DNA of 12,217 bases from Parvimonas sp. GTDB lineage: Bacteria > Bacillota > Clostridia > Tissierellales > Peptoniphilaceae. Each line of letters starts with the position of its first letter. The first letter of the stretch is position 1. Location: positions 1-12,217 of the forward strand of contig JALEHY010000060.1 of the NCBI GenBank assembly GCA_022770425.1, in the 5' to 3' direction. The translations under genes and the position numbers were made by a program. This document shows positions 6,889 to 12,217 of the stretch, one piece after another. The notes below the pieces were generated by a model. It was not told the origin of the DNA. It did not search any database and saw only the letters and a program-made list of their open reading frames with translations.

Positions 6889-7209
6889 ATGAAAAAATAT
6901 ATTAAAATTCCATTGGTAAAATTGTTCTTAACATTTTTTATTATAGTTACATTACCTATTTTCGTTAATTTTATTTTATATCCATTTTATACAAAGCAGT
7001 CTGAGATTTCAGAAGGTTTTAAAAAGGGAATGGATGCGGCTTTAAGTAACCCCATAAAACATAAAATACGTATAGGTAATAAGGATGTTACGGATAAGTA
7101 TATTGATGAAATAAGAAAATTACAAGCAAAGGGTCGATATGAAGAAATTTTTAATCTTTTGGGAGTTGATAAAGAAGGCTTTGAAGGGTTAGGTCTTTCA
7201 TTTGATTAG
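6889..7209 (+). CDS. Small single-pass membrane protein of unknown function
   Basis: I do not recognise this 106-residue protein. It has a short basic N-terminus (MKKYIKIPLVK), one hydrophobic segment at about residues 10-31 that reads as a signal anchor rather than a cleaved signal, and a charged tail of about 70 residues that should lie outside the membrane. The tail contains IGNKDVTDKYIDEIRKLQAKGR and ends in a small hydrophobic patch (FNLLGVDKEGFEGLGLSFD). No Cys and no catalytic motif are seen. GGAGG lies 10 bases before ATG and a near-consensus promoter precedes it, so the gene is very likely real and well expressed. It stands alone between the candidate small RNA and the T-box of ileS, and no partner is implied. 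Confidence 0.8.
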   Translation: MKKYIKIPLVKLFLTFFIIVTLPIFVNFILYPFYTKQSEISEGFKKGMDAALSNPIKHKIRIGNKDVTDKYIDEIRKLQAKGRYEEIFNLLGVDKEGFEGLGLSFD

Positions 7210-7293
7210 TGTAGATAAATATTTAAAATAATATCGACTTATGTCCCGAGAAGAGCAAGTAAAAAATTTTTATAAAGATATTGCTTTATAGTA

Positions 7294-7322
7294 TTGATTT
7301 TTTTATGAATTTGTAATATAAT
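7294..7322 (+). promoter_or_regulatory. Promoter of the T-box/ileS transcript
   Basis: TTGATT (7294-7299), exactly 17 bases, TATAAT (7317-7322). Predicted start near 7329, just where the T-box Stem I begins. Confidence 0.8.
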
Positions 7323-7328
7323 CTATCC

Positions 7329-7538
7329 TATATTGGCGTTGAAGAGGACGGAATTTGTGGATTAATTCAGAGAGGTAATGCTTGGTGAAAATTACTTTAT
7401 GAAACATATTCAAATCAACTTGGAGCTTTGGGTAATTCTGTTAAAGATTGATGAGTGATTTAAAAAATTTTTTGTTTTTAAATAATTTGGGTGGTAACAC
7501 GGAAATTTTCGTCCCTGCATTTGCAGGGATTTTTTTTT
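7329..7538 (+). promoter_or_regulatory. T-box riboswitch, isoleucine type
   Basis: This leader binds uncharged tRNA-Ile and then lets transcription read into ileS. Visible elements in order: GTTGAAGAGGA (7338-7348) of Stem I, AGAGAG then GTAAT...GGTGAAAATTAC (the apical stem-loop with the conserved GGTG-AA), and the probable specifier ATT (7408-7410). After that come CAACTTGGAGC on the 3' side of Stem I, T-box GGGTGGTAACACGG (7489-7502), TCGTCCC and the terminator. GTTGA (7338-7342) can pair with TCAAC (7415-7419), which places ATT, not the nearby ATC (7414-7416), in the loop. The UGGU of the antiterminator bulge fits the ACCA end expected of tRNA-Ile. The gene downstream confirms the specificity. 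Confidence 0.93.
7512..7538 (+). terminator. T-box terminator (attenuator)
   Basis: TCCCTGCA (7512-7519) and TGCAGGGA (7522-7529) followed by a T-run. The left arm (TCCC) can instead pair with GGG of the T-box sequence, giving the antiterminator/terminator switch. Confidence 0.88.
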
Positions 7539-7567
7539 GAATATTATTAGATTTTATGGAGGTATAT

Positions 7568-10500
7568 ATGGCAAAGTTTAGAGAATTATCAAAACTTTCT
7601 GTAAAGGAAAGGGAAATTGAAATTTCTAAGTATTGGAATGAAATAGACTTGTTACATGAGTCTGTCAAGTCGAGAGAAAGTGGAGAAAATTATATATTTT
7701 TTGACGGTCCGCCGACTGCAAACGGAAAACCGGGAATTCATCATGTTATAAGTCGTACGCTTAAAGATATGACTTGCAGATACAAAACTATGAAAGGGTT
7801 TAAAGTAAAAAGAAAAGCAGGTTGGGATACTCACGGTCTTCCTGTCGAAATTGAAGTTGAAAAAAAACTCGGACTTTCAAGTAAAAAAGATATCGAAGAT
7901 TATGGTGTAGAAAAGTTCTGCAAGGAATGTAGAGATTCTGTTTTTGTTTATGAAAGTAAATGGAGAGAAATGTCTGAAAGAATGGCATTTTTGGCAGATA
8001 TGGACAATCCTTATATTACATTGGATAATAATTATATCGAATCGGTTTGGTATCTGTTGAATGAAATTTTTAAAAAAGGGTTAATGTATGAAGGGGCAAA
8101 AATTTTACCTTATTGTCCACGTTGTGGAACAGGCCTTGCATCTCATGAGGTGGCTCAAGGTTATGAAATGATTAAAACTACAACTGTTTATGCAAAATTT
8201 AAGAAAAAAGATGAAGATGCTTATTTTATTGCATGGACAACAACTCCTTGGACTCTTCCTTCAAATGTTGCTTTAACTGTTAATCCTAATGTAACTTATG
8301 TAAAAGTAAAATATAAAGATGAAATTTTCTATTTAGCTGAAAACTTGGCAACTAAAGTTTTAGGTGAAGAGTACGAAGTTTTGGAAAAATTCTTAGGGAA
8401 AGATATGGAATATTGGGAGTATGAACAACTTATTCCTGAAATTGAAGTAAAACAAAAAGCATTTTTTGTAACTCTTGCAGATTATGTTACTGTTGATGAC
8501 GGAACCGGAATTGTTCACTCTGCTCCTGCTTTTGGGGAAGATGATTATCAAACAGGAAGAAGATATAATTTGCCTTTGATAAATCCTGTAAATGAAGAAG
8601 GAAAATTTGCAACTACAAGATATGAAGGCAGATTTGTTATGGACTGTGATGCGGATATTATTACATATCTTTTTGAAAATAATAAGGCATTGAAAAAACA
8701 AAAAGTGGAACATAATTATCCGCATTGTTGGAGATGTCACACACCTTTGATTTATTATTCAAAACCGTCTTGGTATATTGAAGTAACAAAACTAAAAGAA
8801 TTGTTAATTCAAAATGCTAAGGGAGTTAATTTTTATCCTGATTTTGTAGGGGAAAAGCGTTTTGGAAATTGGCTTGAGAATTTAAATGATTGGGCAATCA
8901 GTCGTTCAAGATACTGGGGGACTCCGTTTAATGTATGGAAATGTGATTGCGGTCATTGTACAAGTGTCGGTTCAAGGAAAGAACTTGTCGAAAGAAGCAT
9001 TGAAGATATTGATGAAAATATCGAACTTCACAGACCTTATGTTGATAATGTACACTTAAAATGTGAAAAATGCGGTGGAGTGATGACTCGTGAAAAAGAT
9101 GTTATCGACGTTTGGTTTGATTCAGGAGCAATGCCTTTTGCACAACATCATTATCCGTTTGAAAATAAGGAAAATTTTGATGAACTTTTCCCGGCAGATT
9201 TTATTTGTGAAGGAATTGACCAAACTCGTGGTTGGTTTTATTCATTACTTGCAATTTCAACTTTGATTACCGGAAAATCCCCATATAAAAATGTGTTGGT
9301 AAATGATTTAATTTTGGATAAAGACGGCAAAAAAATGAGTAAATCTCGTGGTAATACTATCGCTCCGATAGAATTGTTCGATAAGTATGGTGCAGATGCC
9401 GTAAGATTTTATTCGCTTTATGTTTCACCGCCTTGGGTTCCAACCAGATTTGACGTTGACGGACTTAGGGAAATTGAAAGTAAATTCTTCCGCTCATTTA
9501 AAAATACTTATAACTTTTTCCAACTTTATTCCGGAACTGATGAGATTGACCCAAGAGAATTTTTTGTGGATTATGAAAAAAGGCCTGAAATTGACAGATG
9601 GATTTTGTCAAGATATAATAATCTTCTAAAATCTTATAATGAAAATATGGATAAGTTTGAAGTTACAAAAGTTGTGCGTAGCATCTCTGATTTTGTAATT
9701 GAAGATGTTTCAAATTGGTATATTAGAAGAAATAGAAGAAGATTTTGGAAAACAGAAGTTGATGATGATAAAAAGGCGGTTTACAATACAACTTACGAAA
9801 TTTTGCTTGGAATTTCAAAAATTATAGCTCCTATTACTCCTTTCATTGCTGAAGAAATTTATCGTAATTTAACCGACAATAAAAGTGTTCATTTAGATTT
9901 TATTCCGGAGTTTAATGAGTCTTTGATTGATAATTCTTTGGAAGAAAAAATGGAAACAATAAGAAATCTTGTAACTATCGGACGTGCAAGCCGTGAAAAA
10001 GTTAAGATAAAAGTAAGACAACCACTTAATGAAGTCGTAATTGATTATTCATTAAAAGAAAAAATCGGAGATTTAACAGAGTTGATTAAAGAAGAACTTA
10101 ATATTAAAGAAGTTGTCTTTGAAAAAGACTTGTCCGAATTTATGAACTATATATTAAAGCCTGATTTTAAAGTTTGCGGCAAAATTTTAGGAGCCAAAAT
10201 TAAAGATTTTGGAAAATTTTTAAATGAAACCAATCCAAAAGAATTTTTAGAAAAATTAGAGCAAGGTCCTGTTAATATAATTTTAAACGGAGAAGAAACC
10301 GAAATTTTAAGAGAGTATGTAGATGTTAAAGTAAGTGCAAAAGAAGGTTTTGATGTTACAATGGAAAATAATCTTTTTGTAATTTTAGATACTACTTTAA
10401 CTGATGAATTACTTGATGAAGGATTTGCAAGAGAAATAATTTCAAAAGTACAACAAATGAGAAAAACGGCTGATTTTGATGTGCTTGATGAAATTAAAAT

Positions 10501-10663
10501 AAAATGTTCTTGTGGTGAAAGATTGAAAAAGGCAATAGAAAATTATAAAAAATTTATAATGAAAGAAACATTGGGCGTTGAATTCAATTTCGTAGAAAAC
10601 TTAGATACGGAAGAAGTTGATTTCAATGGTCAGTCAGGAAAGTTGCTTGTTGAAAGGATTTAG
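7568..10663 (+). CDS. ileS: Isoleucyl-tRNA synthetase, IleRS2 type with GIHH signature
   Basis: Charges tRNA-Ile with isoleucine in the cytoplasm. At 1031 residues it is the long, eukaryote-like IleRS2 form, longer than the roughly 930-residue IleRS1. The N-terminal catalytic signature is PTANGKPGIHHV, with Gly56-Ile-His58-His59 in place of the canonical HxGH. KMSKS is at 589-593. WDTHGLPVEIEVEK, the editing-domain entry WTTTPWTLPSN and Zn-ligand-like Cys pairs (CPRCG near 190, CDCGHC near 460, CEKCGG near 500) are all present. The C-terminal anticodon-binding part is complete. GGAGG sits 5 bases before ATG 7568; an in-frame ATG at 7556 lies before that site and is not used. Its expression is controlled by the T-box upstream. 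The last 57 codons have a second copy at 12044-12214. The GxHH variant of IleRS2 is known to give very strong mupirocin resistance. Confidence 0.98.
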   Translation: MAKFRELSKLSVKEREIEISKYWNEIDLLHESVKSRESGENYIFFDGPPTANGKPGIHHVISRTLKDMTCRYKTMKGFKVKRKAGWDTHGLPVEIEVEKKLGLSSKKDIEDYGVEKFCKECRDSVFVYESKWREMSERMAFLADMDNPYITLDNNYIESVWYLLNEIFKKGLMYEGAKILPYCPRCGTGLASHEVAQGYEMIKTTTVYAKFKKKDEDAYFIAWTTTPWTLPSNVALTVNPNVTYVKVKYKDEIFYLAENLATKVLGEEYEVLEKFLGKDMEYWEYEQLIPEIEVKQKAFFVTLADYVTVDDGTGIVHSAPAFGEDDYQTGRRYNLPLINPVNEEGKFATTRYEGRFVMDCDADIITYLFENNKALKKQKVEHNYPHCWRCHTPLIYYSKPSWYIEVTKLKELLIQNAKGVNFYPDFVGEKRFGNWLENLNDWAISRSRYWGTPFNVWKCDCGHCTSVGSRKELVERSIEDIDENIELHRPYVDNVHLKCEKCGGVMTREKDVIDVWFDSGAMPFAQHHYPFENKENFDELFPADFICEGIDQTRGWFYSLLAISTLITGKSPYKNVLVNDLILDKDGKKMSKSRGNTIAPIELFDKYGADAVRFYSLYVSPPWVPTRFDVDGLREIESKFFRSFKNTYNFFQLYSGTDEIDPREFFVDYEKRPEIDRWILSRYNNLLKSYNENMDKFEVTKVVRSISDFVIEDVSNWYIRRNRRRFWKTEVDDDKKAVYNTTYEILLGISKIIAPITPFIAEEIYRNLTDNKSVHLDFIPEFNESLIDNSLEEKMETIRNLVTIGRASREKVKIKVRQPLNEVVIDYSLKEKIGDLTELIKEELNIKEVVFEKDLSEFMNYILKPDFKVCGKILGAKIKDFGKFLNETNPKEFLEKLEQGPVNIILNGEETEILREYVDVKVSAKEGFDVTMENNLFVILDTTLTDELLDEGFAREIISKVQQMRKTADFDVLDEIKIKCSCGERLKKAIENYKKFIMKETLGVEFNFVENLDTEEVDFNGQSGKLLVERI
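10493..10657 (+). repeat. Direct repeat, copy 1 (3' end of ileS)
   Basis: These 165 bases inside ileS recur at 12044-12208, 1551 bases away, with only two differences (10522 A/G and 10531 G/A). Both are third-position synonymous changes. Identity stops two codons before the end: this copy ends Ile-TAG, the other Val-TAA. Confidence 0.97.
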
Positions 10664-10791
10664 TAAATTAAATACAAAATTTAAGTAAAGGCAAGATTTT
10701 TTCGTCTTTGTTTATACTATGATAAGTACAGGTTTGCATTTCTTATGTAAAATTGTATTTGTTATAAAATTTGTAAAGGATTATTGTTTAG
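10664..10791. other. Spacer after ileS, start of the inserted segment
   Basis: An AT-only inverted repeat TTAAAT-N5-ATTTAA (10668-10684) follows the ileS stop without a T-tract, and no convincing terminator is seen. A 30-codon frame (10719-10811, starting MISTGLHFLCKIVFVIKFVK) is hydrophobic but has no ribosome binding site. Its end overlaps the decayed gene in another frame and may be the broken 5' part of it. Confidence 0.45.
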
Positions 10792-11214
10792 CTTATTTTA
10801 AAAAGTGCTAATAGCGATAAATATAGAACTCCTCTATATAACAATATTAATAAGTTATTAATGATAGATGATGAAATTAGAAAATATTTTTATGAAAATC
10901 TATCTAAAAATATATAAATATAGTTAATTTACATTAAATTTAGACGAAAATGTGTTGAGTGATTTACAATATGGAGAAATAATAAATTATAAAAACTATA
11001 TTTTAATTAAACTGAATTCAGGAAATATTAAACATTTATAATGTTTTGCTGATGTATTAAGAGAAAATGATGAATTAGAAAAAATATTTCAAGAACAATT
11101 GTAAGATGAGATTTACAGAAAAATTTTTCAAAAGATATGGGAAATGTTGAAAAAGAAGGTAATATTGAATTCAAGAATTGTAAAAAGCTAGTTATAAATA
11201 AGACAATTAATTAA
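10792..11214 (+). pseudogene. Decayed gene of unknown family
   Basis: Several frames here read like protein but are broken by stops. Piece 1 (10792-10917) includes SANSDKYRTPLYNNINKLLM and DDEIRKYFYENLSKNI. Piece 2 (10928-11041) includes LDENVLSDLQYGEIINYKNY and ILIKLNSGNIKHL and ends in TAA. The same frame continues as CFADVLRENDELEKIFQEQL (11042-11104), a second TAA, then DEIYRKIFQKIWE. After about 11145 the better frame is the next one, NVEKEGNIEFKNCKK...TIN, ending at 11214. Two in-frame TAA codons and at least two frameshifts show decay of a single charged, soluble protein of more than 130 residues. I do not recognise the family. No start with a binding site is left. Confidence 0.6.
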
Positions 11215-11247
11215 ATGAACTAACACTACTAAAAAATTCAATTACTC

Positions 11248-11275
11248 TCGACTTTTTTGCTGGGTCTCGTATAAT
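11248..11275 (+). promoter_or_regulatory. Possible promoter of the Nudix gene
   Basis: TCGACT (11248-11253), 16 bases, TATAAT (11270-11275). Start would be near 11282, with a leader of about 140 bases. The leader contains an imperfect AT hairpin ending in six T (about 11334-11357) that could attenuate, though weakly. Confidence 0.35.
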
Positions 11276-11423
11276 AATTATGACAATATCAGATATTAGC
11301 GATAAATGCGGGGTTTTTGCTAGCTACTAGAGAAACAAAATATGGAATATTGTTTTTTGTTGTGAAAAATTAATAAAATAGATAAGAAAAATTTGAATTT
11401 ATGGAGATAAATGAGATTTTATT

Positions 11424-11921
11424 ATGAAAAAAATCAATATATTTGAAGAACAATATGATAAGAATAGAGATGTAACTGATTTAAAAAATAGTTGTAGAGG
11501 AATAATCATTAAAAATAATAAAATACTATTGTCATATGAAAAAAATACAGAAAACTATTCCTTACCTGGTGGTGGTAGGGAAGAAGGAGAAACAGATAGA
11601 GAGTGTTGTACTAGAGAGCTTTTAGAGGAGACAGGGCTTATTATTGAAACAGATAATCCAATACTAGAAATAAATCATTTTTTTGAAAATAAAGAGAGGA
11701 TTAATAGGTACTTTATTTGCAAAGTAATAGGAAAAACTGAACAGTCATTAACTGAAGAAGAAATTTTATTGGGCACAAAGCCAAAATGGATTCTAATAAA
11801 TGAAATTTTAAACAGATTTTCCGAGTATGAAAATTGGAAAGAAAAAGATATCGTTCGGTATAGATTATATTTTAGAGAGTATACAGCATTAAAAGAAATA
11901 TTGGCTTTAATTAATTTATAA
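11424..11921 (+). CDS. Nudix hydrolase
   Basis: This 165-residue Nudix protein should hydrolyse a nucleoside diphosphate linked to another group. The Nudix box is complete: Gly50-x5-Glu56-x7-Arg64-Glu65-Leu-x-Glu68-Glu69-Thr-Gly71-Leu, following YSLPGGG. Upstream RGIIIKNNKILLSYEKN is the usual first beta hairpin. The C-terminal part (SEYENWKEKDIVRYRLYFREYTALKEI) gives no substrate clue. Translation start is unusual: GGAG (11403-11406) is 17 bases away, too far. A short frame ATG 11401 (MEINEILL) ends in TGA overlapping this ATG (ATGA), so initiation may be coupled. It is the only intact gene between the two copies of the ileS tail, hence probably acquired. The substrate is unknown. Confidence 0.9.
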   Translation: MKKINIFEEQYDKNRDVTDLKNSCRGIIIKNNKILLSYEKNTENYSLPGGGREEGETDRECCTRELLEETGLIIETDNPILEINHFFENKERINRYFICKVIGKTEQSLTEEEILLGTKPKWILINEILNRFSEYENWKEKDIVRYRLYFREYTALKEILALINL

Positions 11922-12043
11922 GTATGATAAAACAATCCAGTTAGTTGTGTTATAACAATTCATTTGAATTTATTAAGAGTTAGGCTCTAAACACATTCTT
12001 ATAGAATTTCTAATGGTTATTCAGAAGATGAACTTGAAGATGC
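11922..12043. other. Spacer and junction before the second ileS tail
   Basis: No intact gene is seen. Short open pieces in two frames read ELGSKHILIEF (about 11970-12010) and SNGYSEDELEDALK (up to 12053). The latter ends in a TAA formed by the first bases of the ileS-derived copy. This looks like the stump of another coding sequence fused at the junction. Confidence 0.4.
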
Positions 12044-12208
12044 ATTAAAATAAAATGTTCTTGTGGTGAAAGGTTGAAAAAAGCAATAGAAAATTATAAA
12101 AAATTTATAATGAAAGAAACATTGGGCGTTGAATTCAATTTCGTAGAAAACTTAGATACGGAAGAAGTTGATTTCAATGGTCAGTCAGGAAAGTTGCTTG
12201 TTGAAAGG
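12044..12208 (+). repeat. Direct repeat, copy 2
   Basis: Partner of 10493-10657, offset 1551 bases. The left boundary is preceded by GATGC against GATGAA in ileS, a possible microhomology. To the right, both copies diverge within the last sense codon. Confidence 0.97.
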
Positions 12209-12214
12209 GTATAA
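12044..12214 (+). pseudogene. Truncated second copy of the ileS 3' end
   Basis: This encodes the last 56 residues of IleRS (KIKCSCGERLKKAIENYKKF onward) ending GKLLVERV-TAA, with no start and with stops in frame just upstream, so it is not expressed as a synthetase. It matches 10493-10657 at 163 of 165 bases. Only the last residue (Val against Ile) and the stop codon differ. Both internal differences are silent, so each copy probably descends from a working ileS allele rather than one being a long-decayed duplicate. Confidence 0.95.
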
Positions 12215-12217
12215 TTT

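Noticed and set aside
7271..7290. TATAAAG-N6-CTTTATA as terminator of the 106-residue protein gene
   Set aside because: The stem is almost all A-T and the T-run begins several bases after it, so it is at most weak. It is left out of the feature list.
8393..8740. Minus-strand frame of 115 codons inside ileS, and similar antisense frames at 3028-3363, 3407-3709, 7441-7668, 7652-7834, 7800-7988 and 11675-11935
   Set aside because: All lie opposite well supported genes or the T-box, show no binding sites, and have the composition expected of reverse-strand reading in AT-rich DNA.
10687..10712. Possible terminator after ileS around GCAAGATTTTTTCGTCTTTG
   Set aside because: The arms pair only with a bulge and few G-C pairs, so the T-tract is in the loop, not after the stem.
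10664..12043. Integrase, transposase, CRISPR array or tRNA gene within the segment between the ileS tails
   Set aside because: Both strands were read for recombinase-like motifs, regular short repeats and cloverleaf patterns, and none were found.
11970..12053. Start of an S-adenosylmethionine decarboxylase (ELGSKHILIEF pattern)
   Set aside because: The resemblance is to a few residues only, needs a frameshift, and lacks the rest of the protein.

Overview
The window is AT-rich throughout. It has strong AGGAGGTGAT-type ribosome binding sites, sigma-A type promoters with TG-extended -10 elements, U-tract terminators and a T-box riboswitch, so it comes from a low-GC Firmicute. An anaerobic coccus of the Peptoniphilaceae/Tissierellia kind (Parvimonas-like) would fit, but the genus is inference only. 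Most of the window is ordinary chromosome. The accessory part is the last 1.5 kb.

Left part (1-3920): a minus-strand ABC exporter operon (ATPase, permease, and a second permease that runs off the left edge) is divergent from a plus-strand two-component system (membrane histidine kinase and NarL/LuxR-type response regulator). The layout matches the LnrJK-LnrLMN (YfiJK-YfiLMN) type of antimicrobial-sensing and export module. Overlapping genes (1, 11 and 20 bp) indicate translational coupling. The 120-bp divergent spacer carries an extended -10 promoter and repeat elements that could bind the regulator.

Middle part (3921-7210): a MATE efflux gene with its own promoter and a TTG start converges on an SDR gene, with a shared bidirectional terminator between them. 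The SDR looks more like the EF-P 5-aminopentanone reductase (YmfI) subgroup than true FabG. Next comes a 0.6-kb stretch with no recognisable gene. It holds a consensus promoter whose -10 lies inside a perfect 8-1-8 palindrome, about 160-190 bases able to form a 5' hairpin and a 17-bp long-range stem, and a strong terminator. This is a good candidate for a regulated, undescribed small RNA. A 106-residue single-pass membrane protein of unknown function follows with its own promoter.

Right part (7290-12217): a complete T-box leader with a likely AUU specifier controls ileS. The enzyme is the long IleRS2 type and carries the altered GIHH form of the HIGH motif, which is linked to very high mupirocin resistance. 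The last 165 bp before the final two codons of ileS are repeated 1551 bp downstream with two differences, both synonymous. Between the copies lie a decayed unidentified gene (several stops, frameshift) and an intact Nudix hydrolase gene. This looks like foreign DNA that entered at the 3' end of ileS and left the gene intact, with the old or donor tail stranded beyond it.
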